64,000 nt of DNA from Trileptium ribeirensis (Eukaryota > Nematoda > Enoplea > Enoplida > Thoracostomopsidae). Made by a program: the position numbers and the translations under genes. The stretch spans positions 26,150 through 90,149 of the forward strand of contig JASANE010029210.1 in the NCBI GenBank assembly GCA_030248225.1, in the 5' to 3' direction. The notes under the pieces were generated by a model. It was not told the DNA's origin, did no database searches, and worked only from the letters and a program-made list of their open reading frames with translations. Below are positions 11,335 through 24,479 of the stretch, one piece after another. How positions within the stretch are numbered: the first letter of the stretch is position 1; each line of letters starts with the position of its first letter.

Positions 11335-11403
11335 GGACAGGAACACCAGTTGTACCCTGTAACAGAAATCAAAAAAGCGGTATTGCTGCAGCAACATCTA
11401 CAG

Positions 11404-11718
11404 GAATAATTTATCGCAGTAGCCTCGTACCGCCCCTCCGCGGGGTCCCTTAGCCCTCCCACCTTCGCGAGGCGTAACCACCCCTCTCACCGAGGCCTCG
11501 TACGCATCCCCAGGCCTCGTTCCCCTTCCAGCCCTCTTGCTACCTACTGAAGTCATTACCCCCCTCCCCGAGGATCCATACCCTCCTCTACCAAGACCCC
11601 GTATGCCTTTGAAGCCCTGTAACTCCTTCTTGATACCCGTACCCGCTTCTCATATTCCCGTACGCCCTTTCCTCCAATTTCCTGTACCCCTACCCCCCGT
11701 ACCCACCCGGCGTACTAA
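11404..11718. repeat. C-rich, strand-asymmetric tract with CCCGTAC motifs
   Basis: About 310 bp are very rich in C on the plus strand, within AT-rich surroundings. CGTACC, CGTACG or CCCGTACCC recurs roughly every 20-40 bp, as in a decayed minisatellite. A proline-rich 62-codon frame (11537-11725) is a by-product of the composition. Confidence 0.6.
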
Positions 11719-11722
11719 GTTT

Positions 11723-11918
11723 TAGATGGTGGATTACCAGTTGCACTAATTTCTAGATGGTGGCGTGCCGATTGCACTAATTTGTAGATGGTGGCAAGCC
11801 AGTTGCACTAATTTTAGATGCTGCCATGCCAGTTGCATTGATTGGTAGATGGTTGCATGGGAGTTACACCAATTTTAAGAAGCAGCGAGTAACTGGTGCA
11901 CCAGCATCTACCATTTTC
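11723..11918. repeat. 31-bp tandem array (5 copies) plus one inverted copy
   Basis: Units start with TAGATGGTGG or a close variant at 11723, 11754, 11785, 11815 and 11846, and contain GCCAGTTGCACTAATTT. Downstream, 11890-11917 is an inverted unit (reverse complement starts AAAATGGTAGATGCTGG), so the array ends in a hairpin. Confidence 0.8.
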
Positions 11919-11919
11919 G

Positions 11920-14300
11920 GCGTGTAAGCTTCCAAAGAATGTGTAGTTGATGCACGTAAGTTATTGTGAATGATGCAAGTGTACTGTATGTATGTCTGAT
12001 ATATTATTAACATTAGATGCTGCGCTGAGGCTGTTAGGTTTAATGTCATTTCTTTTAATTATAGGGCTAGCCTATTGAAAGTTCTATCTGCGAAGTGGAT
12101 AACTAATGAATGCGACTAATGGCTATAGGTCTTATATAGTGGCGCATTAGGGAAAATTACAGATACAAAATATAACAGCACCATTCAGTCTATCCTGGCC
12201 AATAATTTGCTAAAAATTGCTATACTTTGCGTTGTAATTTTCAAATTTTCAGCGTGCCTTACGCACACAGGGCAAGGAGGTTGTGTGCGACCCTGCTGTT
12301 GAGTAAGTAAGATTTAAGCTGATCCGAAACTTAAGACGGTGACCTTTTACTCCCTGTTGAAAACATTGCTTTGAATTTTCAGCAACGTCGACGATATTGG
12401 GGAAATATCGATAACATAGAACGCAGGTTATGGGGCTAATTATGGAATTTTGTCGTATATTTACGAAAATATTCAGTCCGATAAGTGGAACCAGCTTATA
12501 TATAATGCAATGTGTACAACCTAATCTCAACAACGAAACCCCAAATTATCCCAACTACATAATTTGTTAAAATTTAGGGGCTCATTTTTCAAAAATATTC
12601 CAAAAAATTTCGTGGTTACAATTAACTTTTGGCAGATAAAACCCATCGGTGATCATATCATTATGTCAGGCGCAATCAAGAAGTTTGCCATGTATTTCAT
12701 TATAATAAAAATCGCAATTAAAAAACTCAGAAAGCAAATTAGGCATACTTTGACTAATACATATTTTTACAAAAAAGTAAGCCTAAAGATATGTGTCTTG
12801 TAGCTCGACGGGCCATAATGTCTACGCGCACAGCCGTTCTTTCGACTTATTTTAAGAGGGACATATCCTCTTTATCCTCCTGGAATCTAGGTGTCTACTC
12901 ATGAAATATCATTAAATCGTCAGCCGCATATAAAGCCTATTATTCGTTTTATTGTGTGTTGTTCGGGTGTTCGTAATATACATTCAATCAATATTATATA
13001 TATATATAGTTTATTTCGCATTTGTTATACAATGATATTTTGTTTCAGTAATCAATGCACCATTCATCCATATCCGAAACACGCTGGGTAGACTTGAAAA
13101 CTGGCATTACAGTCATACATGATCATAGAGGGTAGGCAAGGTCACTCCTTCTGGCTTGGAGCCCCTGAGAGGTTGTCAAACCCACTATCAAGACGTCGCA
13201 TTCCCCCAGCCACACCGCCGACCTCGGAAGGAATCGGTTACTTTCCACGTGGACGTCGAAGCTCGAACATGCATGATTAATGTTTATAAGGTACGCAGAA
13301 AAAGTTTACCTAATCTAAGTGTAAACGATCAGAGCCAGCAGCAGTTTCGCTATGGCTTAAAACATTTCACTTGCATATACTTGCGATTTGGATAAAATCT
13401 CAAATGCCGTTGCAAAGTCAGTATTCATGCACATAGCTGATCGGAAAAAATAGGTCATGCAGAATAACATTCACATTAGTGCAGAGAAGAGTAAGATCGT
13501 GCTCACATTGTGTCCGATCCAATCCGATTTATGTTCACATAGAATCCGACCCGGTATGATATTATGCGACTAAGCGCTATACCTACGCTTTGCGTGGTGT
13601 ATGAATATGCATTTTTTTACACTGCATTATCACATTCGGAACTAATAGTGTTGCATATACTGTATAGGATTAGATCGAATCGAATGCTGTGTGAACATTT
13701 TTGCATACAACAGACGTGATAATCTGTTTGGATTCGATTGGACGCAATATGGACACGCTTTCAACCATTTAACTAGAACCATTTCCAAAATAGAAAACAA
13801 TTATTCGTAAAATTTAAACTATTCGAGTGTAACCGCCAGTGACATTCCAGCGATGTTACAATGAGTTGTGTATAGTTTTGAGTCAGTGAAATTTACAGAA
13901 ATGTCTAAAAAGAATAGATAACTCTAAAATTATAAATATCCGTAGCTGTACTGTGAAAATTCAGTTTTTCTACTGTCAGTATAATATGATGTTTGATATA
14001 TATGGTATTTCAATAATATCTAGCCTGTAACTTCTTAGTATCGGATTATCCTTATTTTAGTTATTACTTACGTGCCATTTTTATTTTATATTGCTTATAG
14101 CGGCGTTTCTCCCGTAATTATGGTGAAGTAGAATAAAAGAATTTAATCAGATCCTAAATCAGACATGAATAGATTTTCGTGAATACATAAATACTGGGAT
14201 GTTAGGTAATATCTAAATTTTTTTTGAATATATCTATTCTCTGTAGAAGTTAACAAATACCGAAATTTAGCAAACTCCTTCTAATTCATGGCACTTCTAC
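11920..14300. other. Non-coding block
   Basis: I see no gene or tandem repeat apart from a short (TA)n tract near 12995-13010. The plus-strand frame 13156-13395 covers a locally GC-richer patch but matches nothing I recognise. Confidence 0.5.
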
Positions 14301-14302
14301 TC

Positions 14303-15685
14303 GGGTTTGAATTTGAATTAAATTTGTTTCCTCTGGTTTTATCAGTTGTTTCAATTCATATATTTTTTCTAATTTTTTTAGGTCGAATTTGAATTAAATT
14401 TGTTTCCTCTGGTTTTATCAGTTGCTTTAATTCATATATTTTTTCTAATTTTTTTAGGTCGAATTTGAATTAAATTTGTTTCCTCTGGTTTTATCAGTTG
14501 CTTTAATTCATATATTTTTTTCTAATTTTTTTAGGTCGAATTTGAATTAAATTTGCTTCCTCTGGTTTTATCAGTTGTTTTAATTCATATATTTTTTCTA
14601 ATTTTTTTAGGTCGAATTTGAATTAAATTTGTTTCCTCTGGTTTTATCAGTTGTTTTAATTCATATATTTTTTTCTAATTTTTTAGGTCGAATTTGAATT
14701 AAATTTGTTTCCTCTGGTTTTATCAGTTGTTTTAATTCATAAATTTTTTTCTAATTTTTTTAGGTCGAATTTGAATTAAATTTGTTTCCTCTGGTTTTAT
14801 CAGTTGTTTTAATTCATATATTTTTTTCTAATTTTTTTAGGTCGAATTTGAATTACATTTGTTTCCTCTGGTTTTATCAGTTGTTTTAATTCATATATTT
14901 TTTTCTAATTTTTTTTAGGTCGAATTTGAATTAAATTTGTTTCCTCTGGTTTTATCAGTTGTTTTAATTCATATATTTTTTTCTAATTTTTTAGGTCGAA
15001 TTTGAATTAAATTTGTTTCCTCTGGTTTTATCAGTTGCTTTAATTCATATATTTTTTTCTAATTGTTTTAGGTCGAATTTGAATTAAATTTGTTTCCTCT
15101 GGTTTTATCAGTTGTTTTAATTCATATATTTTTTTCTAATTTTTTAGGTCGAATTTGAATTAAATTTGTTTCCTCTGGTTTTATCAGTTGTTTTAATTCA
15201 TATATTTTTTTCTAATTTTTTAGGTCGAATTTGAATTAAATTTGTTTCCTCTGGTTTTATCAGTTGTTTTAATTCATATATTTTTTTCTAATTTTTTTAG
15301 GTCGAATTTGAATTAAATTTGTTTCCTCTGGTTTTATCAGTTGTTTTAATTCATATATTTTTTTCTAATTTTTTTAGGTCGAATTTGAATTAAATTTGTT
15401 TCCTCTGGTTTTATCAGTTGTTTTAATTCATATATTTTTTTCTAATTTTTTTAGGTCGAATTTGAATTAAATTTGTTTCCTCTGGTTTTATCAGTTGTTT
15501 TAATTCATATATTTTTTTCTAATTTTTTTAGGTCGAATTTGAATTAAATTTGTTTCCTCTGGTTTTATCAGTTGTTTTAATTCATATAGTTTTTTCTAAT
15601 TTTTTTAGGTTGAATTTGAATTAAATTTGTTTCCTCTGGTTTTATCAGTTGTTTTAATTCATATATTTTTTCTATTTTTTTTTAC
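14303..15685. repeat. Tandem array, ~18 x 76-77 bp
   Basis: The unit contains GGTCGAATTTGAATTAAATT, TGTTTCCTCTGG, TTTTATCAGTTG, TTTTAATTCATATA and a T-run with CTAAT ending TTTTTTTAG. Eighteen copies of GGTTTTATCAG can be counted. Copies are almost identical and differ mainly in T-run length, so homogenisation is recent. Every unit carries a pyrimidine tract followed by AG|GT, a close match to a metazoan 3' splice site with an upstream CTAAT branch-point-like motif. No unit encodes a usable protein. Confidence 0.93.
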
Positions 15686-15856
15686 TTTTGCAAAGGCACT
15701 GTAAATTTGACGTAATGGAACGCTTTATATATGAAAAATATTTTGTTCCCTTCAAATATTCTTGCTCCATCTCCCGTCAAGCTAGATTGCTCCCACTAAA
15801 ATATAAATCTGGCTACAAGCCTTGTCGACTCCGGCCCATGTCACCTTTAGGAGCAG

Positions 15857-16036
15857 GACGTTATAACGTTAGAAAAAAGAACAACTGAGAGCGCGGGTGA
15901 GGGGGGGGGTATGGGGCGGCAGCCCCGACTTAGGCTTAGTACATGGCTCATAGAAAAACCTTAGCTTAAGCTAATACTAAGTCTTAGGCTTAGTATATCG
16001 AGAACTGCATAGCATGAATTTTATTTCCGCCCCTAA
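15857..16036 (-). repeat. Foldback-family core, inverted copy
   Basis: The reverse complement matches the core at 10860-11010: GGGGCGGAAATAAAATTCATG, CTCGATATACTAAGCCTAAG, GGGGCTGCCGCCCC, and GTTGTTCTTTTTTCTAACGTT. The long outer arms of the full element are not evident here. Confidence 0.65.
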
Positions 16037-16039
16037 AGG

Positions 16040-16935
16040 TTACATTGGCCTCGACGACTATAGCGTCGTTTGCACTCAATGACATTTTGTGCTTTTAAAA
16101 ATTACTGACGCTGTATCTAGGCTACGCTATATAATTATTGTATCAAAAATCAATTTCAACAGCCGATCCTACCTTTGTCAAGTGATATATACCAAAGTCG
16201 GCTCGGCTTAACTTTATTAAGCGATCGATATTTCCTTAATTTGCTTTATGTATTTAGCACGTTTAAACACTTGAATCCCAGCCATTTCTACATTATTCAA
16301 TACATCGCTACATTATATACTTATTGTAGTGATCAAACGATTCCAGCAAAGCATATTAGTAGATAACACTGATTTATGCTACGGACCGTCTTTCCGACAA
16401 CCAGCATTCCGGCGTTTTTTCAAACTTTTCATTAAACGCCACAGAAATTATTAAAAAACTATTATCAGCTGAAAAAATCATTAATTCACTGATGATATAT
16501 ATTTTGCTCCTTTATCTAACACCCTTTGGTTCGACAATGATTCAGTCAGATCAGTTAGTTGTTCGAATACGATTACTGCAATTCTTGCAATCGACAGGGC
16601 ACTACTGTATCCGTACCCTAATACCGGTTGACCATGATCAAATATGATCATATAGATATAAATTTCGGCGTATTGATAGAATCAATCAAGTAAAACAGTG
16701 TTGTTGTCAAATGTGGCAATTGGTTAGCACCGTATCGTAAAAATCAAATGTACTGTTATACTGTTACGAATTGCATCCATTACGGATGTAGATCCATCGT
16801 TATATAAATGTGATAAGATCTGAGACCTTTTCAGTCGGTACGCGAAGTACAGTGGTTGCTTTCAAAAGTATCCCGATCTTTCCACTATCGGGCAGTGTAA
16901 CACTTATTACTGCTTAATACATATTTGTGCACGTA
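16040..16935. other. Non-coding block
   Basis: I see nothing I can support here. Confidence 0.5.
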
Positions 16936-16939
16936 TAGA

Positions 16940-17160
16940 ACTAAAAAAAAGGCGGCGATTGGGGCCGAAAGCGGACACCCGAGTGCCGGCTTTTCTTGCC
17001 GGTGCCCAACACTGGTGATGTCCTGTTCGCGCTTGGTACGCCGGTTTACCAGCGGCCTACGAGGCCGAAAGTGGGCAACCGCGGCTAAGCTAGGCAGGCC
17101 GGCCATCGTTCAGCCGGCCGCCGGATTTTCCCGCCGTGATCAAACACTCCGTCTGAACCG
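16940..17160. other. GC-rich island with hairpins
   Basis: About 220 bp are strongly GC-rich in AT-rich surroundings, and frames are open on both strands (16925-17164 plus, 17106-16885 minus) simply because stop codons are rare. GGCCGGC (17097-17103) pairs perfectly with GCCGGCC (17113-17119), and a second CCGGC/GCCGG hairpin lies near 16990. It could be a short mobile element or a CpG-rich regulatory patch. I cannot choose. Confidence 0.45.
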
Positions 17161-17164
17161 CTGA

Positions 17165-20100
17165 TATTGCTAGACAGAACTCATATGGCGTCAGCGTTGA
17201 AAAACCATGAGTGGAGCTGATAAACGCTAGTATGAATAAGTATTAACCTTTCTCGGACACTTAGAACTTTATAGATTTATAAATGCGCGAACGTTTCTGT
17301 CCTTGGATAGTTTTCTGTTAATGCTAACAAAGCCAGATGCTTACTATAATGAACGCTGCGCTAAAAAACTAAACATGGCAATATAGAACTGGAAACTGTA
17401 CTCTAAATAAGATCCCCTGTTATTGTAGTGATATTTCTGAGACCAGTTGTCGATTACTGTATCTTTAAAGGTTAAAAAAGCTGAATTCAGATTTACAACG
17501 TCGTGGTCTGCCAAGCTTGCGATGAATTGCTTAGTAAAACTACATGCTGCGGATTGTTTTTAAATATTTCCTAACCAGATCAAACCATGAATAATACTTC
17601 TAGACAAAACGAAGCGGATTATTCATAAACACAGTAAATATCAATCATTCATAGCTGAACCTTAAGCAAGTCGGAGTATTCTTTGCAAAGATACATGTCA
17701 TAACTGCAACATTTCAACGGTGTTTTCCCGGCAAATATTTCAGCCGATATTTTGTAATCACATATGAATAGTTTGATGAATACAACAGTGTCGGCTTGTC
17801 ATAGAATCTAAACACACGTGATAAAAACATCAATCAAGTAGAACCAAATATTCCAAACCCATAAATTATAACAACGAACTATATACGAATCTTGGTTGCT
17901 AATATTGACTTTGGCAATCTGTCCGTAGTTTAAACTATGTTACGACAATATCAACGCCATAATATGCAGCTTAAAGATACACTCACTCTCAAAAGCTAAA
18001 CCAAACACCGCCCATCATTCTAAAGCTATAGTAACCACAGAAATACCTGTGCGTTTTTGTAACAAAATTGGTTGTTTCACTTATTCGCATGCTAAAGACG
18101 TTAACGGCTAGGTGTCATGCCTGGTGTTGCAATAGCCCAGGTCACATGTACTGTGAAAATTTTTATTGCGTCACTTTAACGATTACCGCATTTACATAGA
18201 CAAACAACAAAATCTGACGTGACTTTGGGCTAAAAGTGGGGTTTGTTTTATTTTAGCTCTTGAAAACGAACTCATGCTGATCTACTATTATGTGCCGGTG
18301 GTTAGCTGCAATAAATTTTATAAAATTACTCATATCTGCTCGTTTGCGCCTGAGCCAAAGCCGTTAATTTAATAAAACATTGGTTTACCTCGGTAATTTA
18401 GTAATAGAATGATCTAATTTTAGCAGAAAAAATAGCAACTATAGGTTTTAATTTAGCAGTATTATAGACTCTTTTACATGTAGTGGTATTCGCAATATGT
18501 TAATGATTCCTAAGTGACTGTGACCCTTGATTACAACTTGGAAGAACATCTGGATGTTTCCATCTTTGAATTCAGAAACTAGAGGAGTCATACCTACGTT
18601 TTGCTGTATAAATGTTTGGTTTTACCCGCAATAAACCCAACGGTAATATTTTATTTTATTTTGAATAAAACGTAGCTTCCTAAAGAATTAAAAGACATTT
18701 TTCGCAAAACAAAATACTTATTCTTGAAATGCTGAGTTGAAAAAGAAATTTTTTAATAAAAAATATCATCATGTAAAGTATTCCCGAAAGCAATGAAATT
18801 TGCATCCTGGCTCTAAACTAGTTATTATAATTAGCCTGACATGCGGCAAGAGAATACAAGTCATGAATGCTTTACATGTGTGATCCAAACCATCAGCAAC
18901 AATGCCGCCAGCTACACCGTCGTGAGAAATCTATAAATTTGCACCTAATAAAAGTGTTGTGGTTGAAATAAATAAAACGCGGTTGTAATAACACGGAATT
19001 ATTATTTTTGGTTGCACCGCTTTCATAAGCTATATACTTGCAATTTGGAGGGTTCATATATCCTCATCCTGCGTTATTGGTATGCATGTTTAAGCACGGG
19101 CCGAGGTCCTATGTCCAAGTGTGTAGCCGTGTTTTCAGAGGTGGGCATGCATTTGGCTTCTCAGGGGGAGTAGGCCTGTAGTTTGAAAACGGAGCGGGGC
19201 CTTCGGCGTATATAATAGATTAACCTAATTGTAATCACTGTATTCTGAAGATCACCTTTGAGTGTATATAAAGATATGTGTAGTTTATTCGCAATTTATA
19301 AATTTAGAATACTTATTTATACTACTATGACCAGATGACGCAAACCACATTCTTACAGAAAGTGAACAACGGGACAAAATATCAACAGCGGTGACGCCGC
19401 CAGACGATATACATTTGACGTAAAGTAGAAAAATATTCTGGAATTACCTGGTTCTGACGAAACACAATTTAACTCTAACCTACAAATGACGACTGGGACC
19501 AATTTATAAGTGCAAATTTGACAAAGAAACGTATCAATTAAAATACATTCGATAAAGATGTTTAAATATGTAATGTTCCTAAGGATATGAATTACCACAG
19601 GCTGGACGGAAAAATTTCATATCGTGGCACTTGTTTCAACATATTTGAAAATCTCGTGGCACTCGTGGCATAATTTCAACATATTTTTACTCACTTGTTA
19701 ATACTCAGATTTCAAAATTTTTCTCTGTATATAGTTGGCATAGTGTGCATGTGTGTAGTTAAGAATAAATTCATTGAGCACAATTTTCTTTTAAATTTGA
19801 ATAGTTGCTAATACTAGTTTCGGATGTTGAATAAATTTTACCAACGAAACCAGAAAGTATGATCCTTAATAAGTACCGTCGGCCTTAATATTTTAATATT
19901 TTTACGGATTCCAATTACATGTTGTGCTTTAGCACACATCCGAAAGTATATTAAGTAGAGTATTTTTATCATACTTTCTCAATATGAAAGCAATATACCA
20001 TTCTAGCAGTATATTTGTCAATTTTTGTGTGAAATTTGAGAACATTTGAAATTCGTTTATAGAAGGAATGCTGGATTTTCATTCCAATTTAGCCGGAACA

Positions 20101-21705
20101 ATAACGTTCACTCAGGAAGCTTCATTATCAACTCTTCAATGCACTAAAAGAACAACCATTGAAATTATAAAAAGTGTTTACACAGATGAAGTGTAAAAAA
20201 GTTTTGCCATGTAACATTCATTATCCCATCTACGCTTTATCCTATTGAAATATTTCTTGAATATAAATATATAAATATTTAACTGAACGAAAAATTATAA
20301 AATCTTTTTTAGAAACCATTTCCTGTATACCACAAAGGTTCAGCATTGTTTGATTTGTGATAACGTTAATAAGCTATGCGAGCAAAAAACTGTTTAAAAA
20401 CTACTAAAACAGATTCAACTTAAAAACTTTATCATTCCTATTATGGTTCTTTGTAATTTTATCACGTTTCGTATTTATCTTTTTGCCATGATGGTTTTTT
20501 AACGGAAAATCATATAAATAATGCTATTATGCGTTATATGCTATTTTAATACGTACACATGGAAAGAATTAGCAATGAATGAATAGGCAGATGTAAGCTT
20601 GCCTAGCTTCAGCGATACTTTGGATAACTGATGTTACTTTATGTATAGTTGCCACATATTAGATACATAAATTACTACCGTTCGTATGTATCCGAAATAC
20701 TAGTGTGTGTATGATAATATGAGCTTCGCTTTCTATCATTCATCTTTCGGCATACTATCACATCGATATTGCATGTCATATAATATGATTAAAAACACTG
20801 GCTCAGATGGAGTGTTCAGAATTACAAGCTGTTGCAATTTTGCTGCCGAATCGGCATGCGGTGTTTTACTGAAAAATTTTATCATAATTGGACAGCATTG
20901 TGTTAACAACTCGCTACAAAATCACAACTAGTTCCACTTCAAGGTTTCTTACAAAGTGATGACTTGCAATTTCGCAGTTAATGTTTACGGTACCTTTTTA
21001 GATATGGCCCTAACGGTGATATCATTACATATATCACTATCTATAATAAAATTCAACACGAATTATAATCTTTCACGTTACAAACTCCAATGCTGTAGTG
21101 GAAATGGACCAGATTCAAACGCATTGCAATAAGCGAAGAAATTTTATGAGCGGAGATTCATTTGTTTGACCACCGCCGTAGAGAGAAACATTCGCAGAAG
21201 AGTTTCGAAAATTGCCAAATTTATAAAACATTGCCATTACGTTGTTTCAATGTTCACAGCTCTTAAACATTGATTGCCAAAGTCCACAGTAAAATAGTAG
21301 ACTGAAGAAACAAATGCTTGATTTGTATTTGAAAATATTAGACTTTTATGCAAAAAATAAAATTTTGAAATTTTTTGACTAATATTGGATAGCCTTTAAC
21401 AAGTCAATTGCCAATTAATGCAACCCAAATAGTTATCTATATCGAAAATCTCGCCATCAAAAATTCCAAATGATTGACCAATAGTTCTCGCGTGGAATAA
21501 GAACAGAAAATTTCAAGAGAAAATTAACTGCTATCTCATGCATCGTTAACTTGTGTAATAATTTCCTACCCAAGAATATGCGCCATATCTGAAGTAAAAC
21601 TGAAAAATTGTTTGCTATATCCATGCACGCAAAAGTTACCGAACATGTCATATGTAAGATAAAACTATGTTACAATATAAACTATATAGAGGGTCTCTGT
21701 ATATA
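17165..21705. other. Non-coding block
   Basis: About 4.5 kb contain no open frame, RNA gene or tandem repeat that I can support. Confidence 0.5.
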
Positions 21706-21707
21706 TA

Positions 21708-24474
21708 GCACCACACTGTTACGTGTATATTACCGGATAAATTGTGCTCAGTTGCAGCGCTGTACTGACTTGCGGGTGTAGTTATATATGAATAATTGCT
21801 GTATGCTGTTAAATCTCGTACTACCACACTTGCTTCGTCACACTGTTACGTGTATATTACATGATAAATTGTGCTCATTTGCAGCGCTGTACTGACTTAC
21901 GGGTGTAGTTATACATGAATAATTGCTGTATCCTGTTAAATCTCGTACTACCACACTTGCTTCGTCACACTGAGAAAAGGGTAGTTCACTGTTATATATA
22001 ATATGTAGCTAAATCTCTAATACCACTTACGTGTATATTACATGATAAATTGTGCTCAGCTGCAGCGCTGTACTCACTTGCGGGTGTAGTTATATATGAA
22101 TAATTGCTGTATCCTGTTAAATCTTGTACTACCACACTTGCTTCGTCACACTGTTACGTGCATATTACATGATAAATTGTGCTCAGTTGCAGCGTTGTAC
22201 TGACTTGCGGGTGTAGTTATACATGAATAATTGCTGTATCCTGTTAAATCTCGTACTACCACACTTGCTTCGTCACACTGTTACGTGTATATTACATGAT
22301 AAATTGTGCTCAGTTGCAGCGCTGTACTGACTTGCGGGTGTAGTTATACATGAATAATTGCTGTATCCTGTTAAATCTTCTCTACCACACTGCTCTCCCT
22401 ACTTATATCTGATAAATGCTCATTGCAGCGCTGTACTGACTTGCGTGTAGTTATATATGAATAATTGCTGTATGCTGTTAAATCTCGTAATACCACACTT
22501 GCTTCGTCACACTATTACGTGTATATTACATGATAAATTGTGCTCAGTTGCAGCGCTGTACTGACTTTCGGGTGGAGTTATACATGAATAATTGCTGTAT
22601 CTGTTAAATCTCGTACTACCACACTTGCTTCGTCACACTGTTACGTGTATATTACATGATAAATTGTGCTCAGTTGCAGCGCTGTACTGACTTGCGGGTG
22701 TAGTTATACATGAATAATTGCTGTATCCTGTTAAATCTCGTACTACCACACTTGCTTCGTCACACTGTTACGTGTATATTACATGATAAATTGTGCTCAG
22801 TTGCAGCGCTGTACTGACTTGCGGGTGTAGTTATATATGAATAATTGCTGTATGCTGTTAAATCTCGTAATACCACACTTGCTTCGTCACACTATTACGT
22901 GTATATTACATGATAAATTGTGCTCAGTTGCAGCGCTGTACTGACTTGCGGGTGTAGTTATACATGAATAATTGCTGTATCTGTTAAATCTCGTACTACC
23001 ACACTTGCTTCGTCACACTGTTACGTGTATATTACATGATAAATTGTGCTCAGTTGCAGCGCTGTACTGACTTGCGGGTGTAGTTATACATGAATAATTG
23101 ATGTATCCTGTTAAATCTCGTACTACCACACTTGCTTCGTCACACTGTTACGTGTATATTACATGATAAATTGTGCTCAGTTGCAGCGCTGTACTGACTT
23201 GCGGGTATATATGAAAATGCTGAGCTAATCGCTACACACTCTCACACTATACTTATATACATGATAAATTGTGCTCAGTTGCAGCGCTGTACTGACTTGC
23301 GGGTTAGTTATATATGAATAATGCTGATGCTGTTAAATTGAAACCACACTGCTTCGACACTATTACGATATTACATGATAAATTTGCTCAGTGCAGCGCT
23401 TACTGACTTGCGTTAGTATACATGATAATTGATTATCCTGTTAAATTCGACTACCGCATTGCTTCGCACACTGTTACGGTATATTACATATAAATTTGCT
23501 CAGTTGCAGCGCTTACTGACTTGCGTAGTTATACATGAATAATTGATATCCTGTTAATCTCGACTACCACACTTGCTTCGCACACTGTTACGGTATATTA
23601 CATATAAATTTGGTCAGTTGCAGCGCTTACTCACTTGCGTAGTTATATATGAATAATTGCTGTATCCTGTTAAATTTGTACTACCACACTTGCTTCGCAC
23701 ACTGTTACGGCATATTACATGATAAATTTGCTCAGTTGCAGCGTTACTGACTTGCGCGTAGTTATACATGAATAATTGCTGTATCCTGTTAAATTCATAC
23801 TACCACACTGCTTCGCACACTGTTACGGTATATCATATAATTTCTCAGTTGCAGCGCTGTACTGACTTGGTTAGTTATACATGAATAATTTGCATCCTGT
23901 TAAATTTGTACTACCACACTGCTTCGCACACTGTTACATATATTACATGATAATTTGCTCAGTTGAGCGCTGTACTGACTTGGTTAGTTATATATGAATA
24001 ATTGCTGTATCTTTAAATTCTAATACACACTGCTTCGTCACACTATTACGGTATATTACATGATAATTTCTCAGTTGAGCGCTGTACTACTTTCGTAGTT
24101 ATACATGAATAATTCTGTATTTTTAAATTCTACTACACACTGCTTCTCACACTGTTACGTTATATTACATGATAATTTCTCAGTTGAGGCTGTATTACTT
24201 GGTTAGTTATACATGAATAATTCTTATCCTGTTAAAATATTTTTCTAAACAAACCCAAAAAAACAAAAAAACCAAAAACAGGTGCAGTTATATATGAATA
24301 ATTGCTGCATGCTGTTAAATCGCGTACTACCACACTTGTTTCGTCACACTATTACGTGTATATTACATGATAAATTGTGCTCAGTTGCAGCGCTGTACTG
24401 ACTTGCAGGTGTAGTTATACATAAATAATTGCTGTATCCTGTTAAATCTCGTACTACAGCACTTGCTTCGTCAC
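21708..24474. repeat. 127-bp satellite-like tandem array, ~22 units
   Basis: The unit runs from GTTACGTGTATATTACATGA through CTCAGTTGCAGCGCTGTACT, TAGTTATACATGAATAATTG and CTACCACACTTGCTTCGTCA. Well-preserved units repeat every 126-128 bp from 21718. A 55-bp irregular piece at 21972-22026 interrupts units 2 and 3. From about 23205 to 24235 the units average only ~112 bp because of many small deletions. A 50-bp A/C-rich spacer (24236-24284) follows, and normal units then resume until 24474. Confidence 0.93.
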
Positions 24475-24479
24475 GTCCG

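Noticed and set aside
11537..11725. Proline-rich small protein
   Set aside because: The composition follows from a C-rich decayed repeat. It has no conserved motif and no splice context.
16885..17164. Overlapping genes on both strands
   Set aside because: Both frames are open because GC-rich DNA has few stops. No motif supports either.
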